A stretch of DNA of 64,000 nucleotides from Novosphingobium jiangmenense (GCF_015694345.1 NZ_JADQDC010000009.1:124001-188000); one strand, 5' to 3'; shown: positions 44,653-54,781, counted from the first letter of the stretch. Program-made: numbers and translations. Notes: generated by a model from the sequence alone, not told the origin.

Positions 44653-46602
44653 TCAAACTGCCCAGCAACCGCAACCGAGCGCGCCCCAAAAGGTCTGAAC
44701 GTCCGCCGCCGGAACGCTCGCCCCCAGTGCCGAGGCATGGTCATGGCCATGCACGCCGCAAGCCGAGGCGCAGCCGCAGGCACTCGCCATCTTTGCCGCC
44801 GCTTCAGGCTCGCGATGATATCCGCCGAAAGTGCGCACCGGGGACCAGTCCGGCATCGGCGCAGGCAGCGCGGGCGCAAGCGGCCCGAAATCGCCCTCGC
44901 CATGGACAACCTTGCCACCCAGCAGGGTAAGCACCGCGCGAATGTGCGGAATATCCAGTTCCGGCACTGCGAAGTAATCTGCCGAAAGCAGCGCGCAGTC
45001 GGCAAGCTGCCCCGCCTTGATCCGCCCCTTCTTCCCCACTTCGCACGAGAACCAGGTGTTCTCGTGCGTCCACATCGCCAGCGCCTTCTCGCGGCTGACG
45101 CGATTGGCGCCGGGATAGAGCGACAATCCGCCCACCGTCCGCCCCGTCACCAGCCACGAGAGCGAGACCCACGGGTTGTAGCTGGCCACCCGCGTCGCAT
45201 CGGTCCCGGCCCCCACCGGAATCCCCGCCGCGATCATCCGCGCGATCGGCGGGGTGCGTTCGGCGGCACGGCGGCCATAGCGCTCGACGAAGTATTCGCC
45301 CTGGTAGGCCATACGGTGCTGCACGGCGATGCCGCCGCCCAGCGCAGCGATGCGGTCGATATTGCGCTCGCTGATCGTCTCCGCATGGTCGAAGAACCAG
45401 TTGATGCCGTGGAGCGGCACGTCGCGGTTGACCTTCTCGTAGACGTCGAGCGCGCGCCCGATCGTCTCGTCGTAAGTCGCATGTAGACGCCATGGCCAGC
45501 GGTTCTCGGCCAGCAGGCGGATCACCGGCTCGAGATCGCCTTCCATCGACGGCGGCATGTCGGGCCGCGCCACGCGGAAGTCCTCGAAATCGGCAGCTGA
45601 ATAGACCAGCATCTCGCCCGCACCGTTGTGGCGATAGGTGTCGTCGCCCTGCCCCGGCGTGACCTGCTTCACCCACCCGGCGAAGTCGGCCAGTTCCTCC
45701 TTTGGCTTCTGGGTGAACAGGTTATAGCTGATCCGCACGGTGAGTTGCCCGTCCTCATGCAGCTTCTCGATGACGTGGTAGTCGTCTGGATAGTTCTGAA
45801 AGCCACCACCAGCATCGATCACACTGGTCACGCCCAGCGAATTGACCTCGCGCATGAAGTGGCGCGTGGAGTTGATCTGGTAATCCTCGGGCAGCTTAGG
45901 CCCCTTCGCCAGCGTCGAATAGAGGATCGTCGCGTTCGGTTGCGCCAGCAGTAGCCCGGTAGGGTTGCCAGCTGCGTCGCGGACGATCTCCCCGCCCGGA
46001 GGATTGGGCGTGTCCTTGCCATATCCCACCACCCGCAATGCCGCCGCGTTCAGCAGTGCCCGGTCGTAAAGATGGAGAATGAACACTGGCGTATCGGGCG
46101 CTACGGCGTTCAGTTCCGCCAGCGTCGGCAGGCGCTTCTCGGCAAACTGGTGTTCGGTGAAGCCGCCGACCACGCGCACCCATTGCGGAGCAGGGGAGCG
46201 GTCGACCTGAGCCTTCAGCATGGCCATAGCATCGGCCAGCGTCGGCACTCCGTCCCAACGCAGTTCCATGTTGAAGTTCAGCCCGCCCCGGATGATGTGC
46301 ATATGGCTGTCGATAAGTCCGGGGATCATTCGGCGCCCCCTGGCATCGATCACCGTCGCGTCGGGCGCGGCCGCCCGCACTTCCTGCTCGGAGCCAACCG
46401 CCAGAAAGCGCCCGTCCCGGATCGCCACCGCCTCGGCGCGCGGGTTCTCCCTGTCGAGCGTGGTGACGAGGGCGTTCACGATGATCAGGTCGTCGCGGAT
46501 GGGCTTGTGCTTTCTGTCTTTGGCGCGGGCAAGGCCCGGAATCAGGTACAAGGCCGAGGCACCAAGCGCCCCGGCCAGCGTCTCGCGGCGACTGGCGCTC
46601 AA
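44653..46602 (-). CDS. Tat-exported amidohydrolase (YtcJ-like) with a Cys/His tail
   Basis: 649 residues. The Tat signal (SASRRETLAGALGASAL) is followed by the amidohydrolase-3 fold: metal ligands H100 and H102 in IDSHMHI, and later LHATYDE, FDHAE and GAGTDATR. The last 40 residues hold Cys609, 611, 615, 644 and 646 and His618, 620 and 622, an unusual tail that could bind metal. The substrate is unknown. The start overlaps the end of the XapX gene by four bases (ATGA). The fold is sure, the role is not. Confidence 0.82.
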   Translation of the reverse strand: MSASRRETLAGALGASALYLIPGLARAKDRKHKPIRDDLIIVNALVTTLDRENPRAEAVAIRDGRFLAVGSEQEVRAAAPDATVIDARGRRMIPGLIDSHMHIIRGGLNFNMELRWDGVPTLADAMAMLKAQVDRSPAPQWVRVVGGFTEHQFAEKRLPTLAELNAVAPDTPVFILHLYDRALLNAAALRVVGYGKDTPNPPGGEIVRDAAGNPTGLLLAQPNATILYSTLAKGPKLPEDYQINSTRHFMREVNSLGVTSVIDAGGGFQNYPDDYHVIEKLHEDGQLTVRISYNLFTQKPKEELADFAGWVKQVTPGQGDDTYRHNGAGEMLVYSAADFEDFRVARPDMPPSMEGDLEPVIRLLAENRWPWRLHATYDETIGRALDVYEKVNRDVPLHGINWFFDHAETISERNIDRIAALGGGIAVQHRMAYQGEYFVERYGRRAAERTPPIARMIAAGIPVGAGTDATRVASYNPWVSLSWLVTGRTVGGLSLYPGANRVSREKALAMWTHENTWFSCEVGKKGRIKAGQLADCALLSADYFAVPELDIPHIRAVLTLLGGKVVHGEGDFGPLAPALPAPMPDWSPVRTFGGYHREPEAAAKMASACGCASACGVHGHDHASALGASVPAADVQTFWGALGCGCWAV

Positions 46603-46844
46603 GGTGCGTCGTCCGGTGCAGGCGGCAGGCCGGTCACGCGTTCAGCGCAACTGGCCTTCCAGAACGAGGCGACCTCCTGCCCATGGATCACCCGTGTCAC
46701 CAGCGGCACCGCCTGTTCGCCCAGCAACATGCCAAGCAATCCCAGCAGCGCGATGGCGGGAGGGGCGGGCGATCGCGTGCCGAGCAGGCTGTAGAGGGCA
46801 CCGACGAGAATTCCGATGCCAAGGGCGGCGAGAAAAGGTTTCAT
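46599..46844 (-). CDS. XapX domain (DUF1427) small membrane protein
   Basis: 81 residues. The N-terminal half has two hydrophobic segments with GILVGALYSLLGTRSPAPPAIAL, the XapX motif; the C-terminal tail is soluble. Proteins with this domain are often encoded beside amidohydrolases, as here, with the two genes sharing an ATGA overlap. The function is unknown. Confidence 0.85.
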   Translation of the reverse strand: MKPFLAALGIGILVGALYSLLGTRSPAPPAIALLGLLGMLLGEQAVPLVTRVIHGQEVASFWKASCAERVTGLPPAPDDAP

Positions 46845-46876
46845 GGGCAGGAGGCTCCCGATGGGCCAGTGGGAGA

Positions 46877-47554
46877 TCAGTGGCCTTCGGGGTGGGGTGC
46901 TTCGTGCGGGAAAGCGCCGCGCTGCGGGGCCTTGTGAACCATGGTGTAAGCGTAATCGACGCCCATGCCATAGGCTCCCAGATGCTCGCGCACGATGTCC
47001 ATCACGCCGTTGTAGGTATCGCGATGCGCCCAGTCGCGCTGCAGTTCGAGCAGGGCGTTGATCGTGGTGAGCGACTGCGCGCCCGCCTGCTCCATCCGTC
47101 GCACCGCCGCGTCATGCGCTTCCTGCGAGGTCCCGCCCGAAGCATCGGTAACGATGTAGATCTCGAACCCTTCCTCGATCGCGCAGAGCGTCGGGAACAG
47201 CAGGCAGGCCTCGGTCCACAGCGCGGCGATGACCAGCTTCTTCTTCCCGCTCGCCTTGACCTGCGCGACCAGTTCGTCGGAATCCCACAAGTTCATCGAA
47301 GTCCGCTCGATCGGCTTCTGCTGCACCACGTCGAGCAGTTCGGGCCAGATATAGCCCGAGAAGCTTTCGGTCTCGACCGCGGTCAGGATGATCGGCACGC
47401 CGAACAGCTTGGCCGCCTTCGCCAGCGCCACGGTGTTGTTCTTGAGGGTCTGGCGGTCGATGCTGGTCACGCCGAACGCCATCTGCGGCTGGTGGTCGAT
47501 GAAGATGAACAGCGTATCGTCGGCGTTGATCAGCTTGTGGGAACGGAAGGACAT
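46877..47554 (-). CDS. YcaC-like isochorismatase-family hydrolase
   Basis: 225 residues. Likely catalytic residues are D20 in FIFIDHQPQM and C117 in LWTEACLLFP; NLWDSDELV matches the YcaC branch, as does EEGFEIYIVTDASGG. The natural substrate of YcaC proteins is unknown. The gene is 27 bp downstream of dps and 32 bp upstream of the XapX gene. A C-terminal extension (APQRGAFPHEAPHPEGH) is His-rich. Confidence 0.86.
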   Translation of the reverse strand: MSFRSHKLINADDTLFIFIDHQPQMAFGVTSIDRQTLKNNTVALAKAAKLFGVPIILTAVETESFSGYIWPELLDVVQQKPIERTSMNLWDSDELVAQVKASGKKKLVIAALWTEACLLFPTLCAIEEGFEIYIVTDASGGTSQEAHDAAVRRMEQAGAQSLTTINALLELQRDWAHRDTYNGVMDIVREHLGAYGMGVDYAYTMVHKAPQRGAFPHEAPHPEGH

Positions 47555-47581
47555 GGGAATTCTCCTCGTAGGATAAGGGGT

Positions 47582-48064
47582 TCAGTGCGCCTGCAGGTGC
47601 GCTTCGAGGAACCACAGCTGCTTGTCGGTCTCGCGCGAGACTTGCGTGAACAGGTCTGCCGTATCGGCGTCGCCAATGACGCCTGCCTGATCGATCGCCT
47701 CGCGCACGGCCTTGCCGAACGCGCCAAGGCTTGCGGCCAGCGCCTTGAGGTGCGCCTCGCCGCCGGTGGCCTCCAGCGGATAGCCATAGAGCGTCGTCGC
47801 GGCGGCGGTGGTCGTCACGCGCCCGTCCGCGACATGGCCCAGCGTCGTGATGCGCTCGGCCAGCAGGTCGACGAACTGCTCGATCTCGTCGTGCACGGCG
47901 TCGAACAGCTGGTGCAGCTGCAGGAAGTGCGGCCCCTTGACGTTCCAGTGGGCCTGCTTGGCCTGCGCTTCCAGATCGAGCGCGTCGGACAGGCGGGCCT
48001 GCAGCAATCCGCAGGCCTGCTTGCGCACGTGATCGGAAAGGTCGATGCGGCTGGTATAGCTCAT
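47582..48064 (-). CDS. dps: Dps-family DNA-binding ferritin-like protein
   Basis: 160 residues. The dinuclear ferroxidase pattern AHWNVKGPHFLQLHQLFD then DEIEQFVDLLAERI is intact. Dps proteins bind DNA, store iron and use up peroxide during stress. It is four bases downstream of the alpha/beta hydrolase stop, so they are cotranscribed. The N terminus is short, so DNA binding by a lysine tail is unlikely. Confidence 0.92.
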   Translation of the reverse strand: MSYTSRIDLSDHVRKQACGLLQARLSDALDLEAQAKQAHWNVKGPHFLQLHQLFDAVHDEIEQFVDLLAERITTLGHVADGRVTTTAAATTLYGYPLEATGGEAHLKALAASLGAFGKAVREAIDQAGVIGDADTADLFTQVSRETDKQLWFLEAHLQAH

Positions 48065-48068
48065 CGCA

Positions 48069-49037
48069 TCAGGCCTTGATGAAGGCGAGCAGGTCGGCGT
48101 TGATCACGTCCGGATGGGTCGATGCCATGCCGTGCGGCAGTCCCGGATAGGTCTTGAGCGTGCCCTTCTTCACCAGCTTGATCGCCAGATGGGCGGAATC
48201 CGCGATCGGCACGATCTGGTCGTCCTCGCCGTGCATGATCAGCACCGGCACATCGATCTTCTTCAGATCCTCGGTGAAATCGGTCTCCGAGAAGGCCTTG
48301 ATGCAATCGTAGTGCGCCTTGGCACCGCCCATCATGCCCTGCCGCCACCAGTTCTGGATCAGACCCTGGCTGACCTTCGCTCCGGGACGGTTGAAGCCAT
48401 AGAAAGGCCCGCTCGGCACATCGAGGAAGAACTGCGCGCGATTGGCCACCAGAGCAGCTCGGAAACCGTCGAACACTTCCATCGGCAACCCACCCGGATT
48501 GGCTGCAGTCTTCAGCATGATCGGCGGTACCGCTCCGATCAGCACAGCCTTGGCGACGCGGCCCGGACGTGCGCGGGCGGCATAATGCGCCACCTCGCCA
48601 CCGCCAGTCGAATGGCCCACATGAACCGCACCGCGCAGGTCGAGTTGATCGGTCAGCGCCGCAACGTCGGCGGCGTAAGTATCCATCTCGTTGCCGCTAT
48701 CGGTCTGCGTCGAACGCCCGTGCCCGCGCCGGTCATGCGCAATGACGCGGAAGCCCTGGCCGAGGAAGAACATCATCTGGTTGTCCCAGTCGTCCGCGCT
48801 CAGCGGCCAGCCGTGGTGGAACACGATGGGTTGCGCGTCCTTCGGCCCCCAGTCCTTGTAGAAGATCTGCGTGCCGTCCTTGGTGGTGATGGTAGCCATC
48901 CTGCGTTCTCCTGAAGCGGGCATGTCCGGGGAATATGCGAGGGAGGGCATGGCGGTGAGCGCGGCTGCGACCGAACCCGCGGCCAGAAACTCACGTCTTT
49001 GCAATGCGATGCGCGGATCGTCCCGAGTGCTTGCCAT
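48069..49037 (-). CDS. Tat-exported alpha/beta hydrolase (non-haem chloroperoxidase-like)
   Basis: 322 residues. The N-terminal [20 protein letters not shown] is a Tat signal. Catalytic residues fall in VGHSTGGGE (Ser), HGEDDQIVP (Asp) and GLPHGMAST (His); [11 protein letters not shown] is typical of perhydrolase/chloroperoxidase-type esterases. The ATG at 49037 is preceded by AAGGGGAA. It is the first gene of the eight-gene leftward operon and is divergent from the response regulator. Confidence 0.85.
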   Translation of the reverse strand: MASTRDDPRIALQRREFLAAGSVAAALTAMPSLAYSPDMPASGERRMATITTKDGTQIFYKDWGPKDAQPIVFHHGWPLSADDWDNQMMFFLGQGFRVIAHDRRGHGRSTQTDSGNEMDTYAADVAALTDQLDLRGAVHVGHSTGGGEVAHYAARARPGRVAKAVLIGAVPPIMLKTAANPGGLPMEVFDGFRAALVANRAQFFLDVPSGPFYGFNRPGAKVSQGLIQNWWRQGMMGGAKAHYDCIKAFSETDFTEDLKKIDVPVLIMHGEDDQIVPIADSAHLAIKLVKKGTLKTYPGLPHGMASTHPDVINADLLAFIKA

Positions 49038-49124
49038 GTCCGTTCCCCTTGCTGCGCCACAAGGGTGATCCGCATCGACGCAGGGCGATACACCCGGTCG
49101 GGGGAACCTCTTCCCCGCTTTCGG

Positions 49125-49136
49125 GTGGCTACCCAC
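49125..49136. promoter_or_regulatory. Candidate response-regulator box
   Basis: GTGGCTACCCAC, an imperfect palindrome of form GTGG-NTAN-CCAC, in the 185-bp gap between the divergent operon and response regulator. NarL-type regulators bind short palindromes of this size. Only one copy was noticed. Confidence 0.35.
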
Positions 49137-49221
49137 CACCCCGGGTTCGTGGTAATCCTCGTGCCGTGGCAAGCACTTGCCGCGGCCTTGGGGCCGCCGG
49201 CAGCATCTGTTGGGGACGATC

Positions 49222-49863
49222 TTGCAAACGCCGGCGGGCAGCGCTGACCCGATCCGCATTCTCGTTGCGGACGATCACCCGATCCTGCGTGAAGGCGTCG
49301 CTGCGATAATCGCGCTGCAAAAGGACATGGATCTGGCCGGAGAGGCCGCAACCGGCGTGCAGGCTGTCGAACTCTATGAGACGCTTCGCCCCGAGGTCGT
49401 GCTGATGGACCTGCGCATGCCGGAGATGACCGGCGTCGAGGCGATCGAAAAGATCCGCGCCATGCACCCCGAAGCCCGGATCATCGTGCTCACCACCTAT
49501 TCGGGGGATGCCAAGGCCCTCGAGGCGATGCGCGCGGGCGCGGCAGGCTTCCTCTTGAAGTCCAGCCTCCGCCGCGAACTGCTCGATGCGATTCGCGCCG
49601 TCCATCGCGGCCAGCGCCACCTCCACCCCGACGTCGCGCAGGACATCGCGCTCCACGCCATTGAGGAATCGCTGACCACGCGCGAGATCGAGGTCCTCCA
49701 GATGATCGCGGGCGGCCACTCCAACAAGCAGGTGGCATGGAAGCTCGGCGTCGCAGAGGAGACCATCAAGTCCAATATCAAGAGCATCTTTGCCAAGCTC
49801 CGGGTCAATGACCGCACCCATGCCGTGACCACCGCCGCCAAGCGGGGCCTCATTGAGCTTTGA
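49222..49863 (+). CDS. NarL/LuxR-type response regulator
   Basis: 213 residues from the TTG at 49222, which has GGGGA five bases upstream. The receiver domain carries ADDHP, D63 in LMDLRMPEM as the phosphorylation site, and LTTYSGD and GFLLKSS. The LuxR-type HTH is at about 150-213 ([21 protein letters not shown]). It is followed by the histidine kinase with an 11-base overlap and stands divergent from the eight-gene operon. Control of that operon is inferred from position. Confidence 0.9.
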   Translation: MQTPAGSADPIRILVADDHPILREGVAAIIALQKDMDLAGEAATGVQAVELYETLRPEVVLMDLRMPEMTGVEAIEKIRAMHPEARIIVLTTYSGDAKALEAMRAGAAGFLLKSSLRRELLDAIRAVHRGQRHLHPDVAQDIALHAIEESLTTREIEVLQMIAGGHSNKQVAWKLGVAEETIKSNIKSIFAKLRVNDRTHAVTTAAKRGLIEL

Positions 49864-52843
49864 CCCTGCGCCCAGGGCCATCGCCCGGCTGATCGCCATC
49901 GCGTTGGCCATCGCGACACCCGGCTCCGCCCAGCCTGCGGCATCACCCGAGGCAGACGCACAGGTCGCGCTGCACGGCTTCAAGATGCGCCACTGGTCGA
50001 TCGAGGAAGGCGCCCCCAGCCGGATCAATGCCTTTGCCCAGACGCGCGACGGCTTCCTGTGGATCGGCGGTGTCGATGGCCTGGTGCGGTTCGATGGCCT
50101 GACCTTCGAACGCATCGGCCCACCCTCCACGAGCCCTGACCGCATCGTCGTCGCGCGCCTCCTGGTCTCGCGCGATGGCACGCTGTGGATCGGCCTTGCC
50201 CGCAAGAAGGGCATGCTGCTCTGGCGCAACGGACGGCTCGAAGATGCCCGCATGCCAAACCCGTCGCGCGAGGTGAACGACATCGCGCAAGGCCCCGATG
50301 GCTCGATCTGGGTCACTCGCGGAGGCCGTGCCGCGCTTTCGCTTGCACGATATGCCAATGGTCGCTGGACCGAGTTCGACGCCACCTCCGGTCTCCCGCC
50401 CGAGCCGGCCTGGAACCCGCTCTTTGCCCATGACGGCACGCTGTGGCTGACCACCGAAAGCGGCGTCTATCGGCGGCGACCCGGCGCATCCCGGTTCGAA
50501 AGTACCGGCATCACCACCGTCCCGCGCGCCACCCTGGCACAATCCGCAGATGGCACGATCTGGCTGACCGAGAAGGACCGCACGCGCCCCATCGCCAAGG
50601 GCACCACCCTCCTTCCGCCACAACCCGGCTTTCCGACGCCCTTCGCGATCCGGACACTGTTTGACCGGCAAGGTGATTTCTGGGGCGTGACCTGGAACGA
50701 CGGCGCCTTCCACGCCCAAAATCTGCAACCGCGCGGTGCATCCACTGTGCAACGTTTCGGCACCGCCAACGGCCTGCTTTCCAAACCCTTGCGCGCACTG
50801 TTCGAGGATCGCGAGGGCAACATCTGGATCGGCGGCGAAATGGGCCTCAACATGCTCAGGCGCGTGCCCGTCGCGCCCGTCGCCGGCATTCCGGCCGATG
50901 CCGCCACGAACCACATGCTCGCCGTCGACCGTGACGGCGCGGTCTACATCGCCGACGATCACACGCTGTTTCGCGCTCTTCCGCACCAGGAACCGGCAAG
51001 ACTGGCGCAGTCCGCCACCCAGTTGGAGGCAATCTGCGCAGCCAAGGGCGGCGGCGTCTGGATCATCCAGCGCGGGAACGCCTCCCTCATCCGCGACTCC
51101 GGCATCGCGGAGCGCGTGGCGCTCCCTGCCAGCTTCGCCGCCAACTCCTGCGCGCAGGACGGGGAGGGACGCCTCTGGCTTCCGGCTCTCCAGAAAGGCC
51201 TCTGGCTGGTTGAACGAGGCCGCGCACAGATCTTCCCCGGAACCCAGGGCGCGAGCGCCCTGCCCGGCAATGTCGTCGCTCTGGCTGATGGCCGCGCCGC
51301 CATCCATTTCCGCGCCAAGGCGCCAGGCAGCGCGACGCTGCCATTCGTCGCCCTGTCTGATGGAGCCAGTGCCGCAGAGGCGATCGAAGGCCTCCTGCCG
51401 CTGGGCGAGACACTGCTGACCAGCAACAGCGCCGGCCTGAGCAGTCCGCTCTCCGGAAGCCCCCTGCGCCTGCCCGCCGACCGCTACCCTTGGGCAGGAT
51501 CGCTCAACGGCATGACCCAGACCGCCGATGGCGAGACTTGGGCAATCGGCGACATGGGCCTCGTCCGCCTGCGCTCGGCCGACTTGCGCCATGCCCTCGC
51601 GCACCCTCGCGCTGCCATCCCCTATCGCATCTTCGATTTTCGCGACGGCCTGTCGAGCTTCGTCCAGAAATCATCGGGCCTGCAGATCGTCACCGGCGGG
51701 GATGGCCGCATCTGGTTCGCCACGCGCGGCAATGTCTCCAGCATCGATCCTGCGCTGCTCGCCCGCAACACCAGCCCGCCGGATGTGATCGTGCGGGGCA
51801 TCCGGACCGGGCCCGGCATGCCATTGCCGAGCGGGGTGCAACTGCCCTCCGGCACCACCCACGTCGAGATCGACTACACCGCCACCAGCCTCGCCGTGCC
51901 GGAACGCGTCCGCTTCCGCTACCGGCTGGACGGGGCACAATCTGCCTGGACCGAGACCACAGCACGCACGGTCAGCTTCAATGGCCTCGGCCCCGGTGCC
52001 TACCGCTTCGAACTGCTGGCTGCAAACGAGGAGGGCGTCTGGAGCAACGTCCCCGCCGCCGCGGAATTCACCATCGCCCGCGCCTTTCACCAGACCTGGT
52101 GGTTCCGCATTGCCGCCGCGCTTGCCACGGCGGGCCTGCTCTACGGCATCTATGCCCTGCGCCTTCGCCAGGTTGCCGCCCGCATTCGCAGCCGCATGAT
52201 CGCCCGCACCGACGAGCGCGAACGCATCGCCCGCGAATTGCACGACACCATGATCCAGGGCGTCCAGGGCCTGATCCTGCGCTTCCAGGCGGTGGCTGAC
52301 CGCTTCGCCGACGATCCCGAAACGCAAGCAGTACTCGTCCCCGCACTCGAGCGTGCCGAGGAAATGCTGGTCGAGGGACGTGAACGCGTGACCGGCCTGC
52401 GCCAGAACCATCGCCGCGATTTCCTCAAGGAACTGGCCAAGATCGTCTCCGGCGAGATCTATCCGCAGGAACTTCTGGCCCCGCTTGCCATCCAGCGCAC
52501 TCCCCGCCCGATCACCCCTGCCCTGATCGACGACGTCCTCGCCGTCCTGGCCGAGGCGTTGAACAATGCCTCCTGCCATTCCCGGGCATCGCGGATCGAG
52601 GTCGGCATCCGCTATGGCCGCTCGGAGTTTTCCGCCTACGTCCGCGACAACGGCATCGGCATATCAAGCGAGATGCTCGAGAAGGGCAGTCCGCGCGGCC
52701 ATTTCGGCGTCATCGGCATGCGCGAACGCATGGTCTCCATCGGAGGGCGGCTGCGCGTCGAAAGCGCCGAAGGCTTCGGCACAGCGGTCATACTTTCACT
52801 GCCCGCAAAGCTGGCTTACGCGACAAGACGCAAGCGTGCTTGA
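49853..52843 (+). CDS. Two-component sensor histidine kinase with beta-propeller sensor
   Basis: 996 residues. After a signal-like N terminus come about fourteen short propeller repeats of the form DGxLWIG (for example DGFLWIGGVDGLVRFD and GNIWIGGEMGLNML), then a Y_Y_Y domain (RYRLDGAQSAWTET), one membrane helix (about 749-769) and a HisKA_3 region with H797 in RELHDTMIQ. An HATPase part follows with LAEALNNAS and DNGIGIS. The periplasmic propeller probably senses a ligand or carbohydrate. The TTG start overlaps the response regulator stop. It is the partner kinase for the regulator upstream. Confidence 0.9.
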   Translation: MSFDPAPRAIARLIAIALAIATPGSAQPAASPEADAQVALHGFKMRHWSIEEGAPSRINAFAQTRDGFLWIGGVDGLVRFDGLTFERIGPPSTSPDRIVVARLLVSRDGTLWIGLARKKGMLLWRNGRLEDARMPNPSREVNDIAQGPDGSIWVTRGGRAALSLARYANGRWTEFDATSGLPPEPAWNPLFAHDGTLWLTTESGVYRRRPGASRFESTGITTVPRATLAQSADGTIWLTEKDRTRPIAKGTTLLPPQPGFPTPFAIRTLFDRQGDFWGVTWNDGAFHAQNLQPRGASTVQRFGTANGLLSKPLRALFEDREGNIWIGGEMGLNMLRRVPVAPVAGIPADAATNHMLAVDRDGAVYIADDHTLFRALPHQEPARLAQSATQLEAICAAKGGGVWIIQRGNASLIRDSGIAERVALPASFAANSCAQDGEGRLWLPALQKGLWLVERGRAQIFPGTQGASALPGNVVALADGRAAIHFRAKAPGSATLPFVALSDGASAAEAIEGLLPLGETLLTSNSAGLSSPLSGSPLRLPADRYPWAGSLNGMTQTADGETWAIGDMGLVRLRSADLRHALAHPRAAIPYRIFDFRDGLSSFVQKSSGLQIVTGGDGRIWFATRGNVSSIDPALLARNTSPPDVIVRGIRTGPGMPLPSGVQLPSGTTHVEIDYTATSLAVPERVRFRYRLDGAQSAWTETTARTVSFNGLGPGAYRFELLAANEEGVWSNVPAAAEFTIARAFHQTWWFRIAAALATAGLLYGIYALRLRQVAARIRSRMIARTDERERIARELHDTMIQGVQGLILRFQAVADRFADDPETQAVLVPALERAEEMLVEGRERVTGLRQNHRRDFLKELAKIVSGEIYPQELLAPLAIQRTPRPITPALIDDVLAVLAEALNNASCHSRASRIEVGIRYGRSEFSAYVRDNGIGISSEMLEKGSPRGHFGVIGMRERMVSIGGRLRVESAEGFGTAVILSLPAKLAYATRRKRA

Positions 52844-52999
52844 CGCGTGGGCACGATCCCGGCACCCCCGTCCGGAGGGATCGGCCTGCCGGAAAAGCAC
52901 ACAAACCCCGATACATAAGCCATTCCCTTTTTGCGAACAGCCCTGCGGCTCGCCGGCAATCGAGATGCAATCGCGCCCTGCGAAGTTTTCAGTGGCAGC

Positions 53000-54781
53000 A
53001 TGAACTTATATTCATTATCCCGTAAACCCGAGGGCGGGGGCAATGGCGTGAATCGACAATATCTAAAGTTATTTCTTGCAAGATATCGCTCGTCAGCACT
53101 TCTCGTTCTGGCAGCAAGCGTTTTCATGAACGTGCTGGTCTTTGCCGGCACCATCTACATGATGCTTGTCTACGATTCCGTATTGCCCAGCCGCAGTATC
53201 CCGACTCTGGTCGGCCTCTTCGCGCTCGTCGTTCTTGTTTACCTTTTTCAGATGCTGTTCGAAGCGATCCGCGGCGAAGCCATGCTTGCGGTGGCAAATG
53301 GCGTGCACGACGATCTCTTTTCCGCCGTCCACCATGCCACCACCACGCGCCCCTTGCTTGCCGGACCTGACAAGGGCGACGGCCTGCAGCCCATCCGCGA
53401 TCTCGACGCAATCCACACCTTCCTCGCTGGCCCCGGCCCGATCGCGCTGTTCGACCTGCCCTGGGTGGTCGTCTTCCTGATCGTCCTTGCCTGCCTGCAC
53501 TGGTGGCTGGGTCTTACCGCGCTCGCCGGCGTCATTGTCCTGGCCGGAATCACCGTCTGGTCCAACAGCCGCACCACCGCCGCCACTCGCGAACTGCAGA
53601 CCGTGATCGGCCAGCGCTCCGCTGCCGCGCAGGCCGAAATCCGCAATGCCGAAGCCTCGCGCGCCATGGGCATGCAGGACCGCCTCGTCGCGCGTACTGC
53701 CTCGTGGGAGGGCATGTTTCTCGACACGCAATCGCGCCTGTCCCGCCTCGTTTCACGCTTTGGTGGCGCAGGGCGCACCTTCCGCCTGTTTCTCCAGTCG
53801 CTGATCCTTACCGTTGGCGCCCTGCTGGTGATCGACGACAAGGCCAGCGGCGGCGTCATCCTCGCCTCCTCGGTGCTCTCCGGCCGCGCCCTCGCCCCGG
53901 TCGATCAGGCCATCGCCAACTGGCGCGGCTTCGTTGCCGCCAGCACCGGCTGGGACCGCATCATCCAGTCCATAACGGTCTTCCGCAAACCCCAGCCCCG
54001 CTCGATCGTGCTCGGTGCACCGTCCGGCGAATTCACCATGCGCGATCTCTGGGTTGCCCCGCCCGGCACGCAGCGCATGACAGTCCAGGGCGTGAGCATG
54101 ACCATCAAGCCGGGGCAGGCTCTCGCGATCATCGGGCCAAGCGCTGCCGGGAAGACCTCACTGATGCGGGCCATGCTCGGCATCTGGCGGCCCAACCGCG
54201 GCGAAGTCCGGCTTGACGGCGCCACGCTTGACCAGTGGGATCCGGAAGACCTCGGCCGCTACATCGGCTACGTGCCGCAGACCGTCGAACTGGTCGAAGG
54301 GACGATCGGCCAGAACATCAGCCGCTTCGATCCCGCTGCCACGTCCGAAGGCGTCGTCGCCGCCGCGCGTGCTGCCGGCATGCACGAGATCATCCTCGGC
54401 CTGCCCGACGGTTATGAAACCCAGCTCAGCGCCGGTGGCGTCGAACTCTCCGCCGGACAGCGCCAGCGCATCGGCCTCGCCCGCGCGCTCTATGGCGAAC
54501 CGTTCATCGTCGCGCTCGACGAGGCCAACTCGAATCTCGACGCCGCCGGAGACCTCGCGCTCGCCAATGCCATCACAGACGTGCGCCGCCGCAACGGTAT
54601 CGTCGTGATGATCACCCACCGCCCGGCAACGCTCGGCCCGATCACCCACATCGCCGTGCTGGCTGGCGGCCGCCTGTCCGATTTCGGGGAAAAGGAGGAG
54701 GTCATGAAGCGCCTTGCCGCTCCGCCTGCGGGCAAGGGGAAGCCGCGCCCGGTCGGATCGCAGAAGGAGGCCACTGCGTGA
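53000..54781 (+). CDS. Type I secretion ABC transporter (permease/ATPase)
   Basis: 593 residues from the ATG at 53000; a GTG at 53048 with a better G-rich lead is a real alternative. The N-terminal membrane domain has no C39 peptidase. The ATPase shows Walker A GPSAAGKTS (379-387), the signature LSAGQRQR (about 483) and the Walker B VALDEA. It belongs to the PrtD/HasD-like type that exports proteins with an uncleaved C-terminal signal. It is the first gene of a three-gene secretion operon and overlaps the HlyD gene by four bases. Confidence 0.9.
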   Translation: MNLYSLSRKPEGGGNGVNRQYLKLFLARYRSSALLVLAASVFMNVLVFAGTIYMMLVYDSVLPSRSIPTLVGLFALVVLVYLFQMLFEAIRGEAMLAVANGVHDDLFSAVHHATTTRPLLAGPDKGDGLQPIRDLDAIHTFLAGPGPIALFDLPWVVVFLIVLACLHWWLGLTALAGVIVLAGITVWSNSRTTAATRELQTVIGQRSAAAQAEIRNAEASRAMGMQDRLVARTASWEGMFLDTQSRLSRLVSRFGGAGRTFRLFLQSLILTVGALLVIDDKASGGVILASSVLSGRALAPVDQAIANWRGFVAASTGWDRIIQSITVFRKPQPRSIVLGAPSGEFTMRDLWVAPPGTQRMTVQGVSMTIKPGQALAIIGPSAAGKTSLMRAMLGIWRPNRGEVRLDGATLDQWDPEDLGRYIGYVPQTVELVEGTIGQNISRFDPAATSEGVVAAARAAGMHEIILGLPDGYETQLSAGGVELSAGQRQRIGLARALYGEPFIVALDEANSNLDAAGDLALANAITDVRRRNGIVVMITHRPATLGPITHIAVLAGGRLSDFGEKEEVMKRLAAPPAGKGKPRPVGSQKEATA

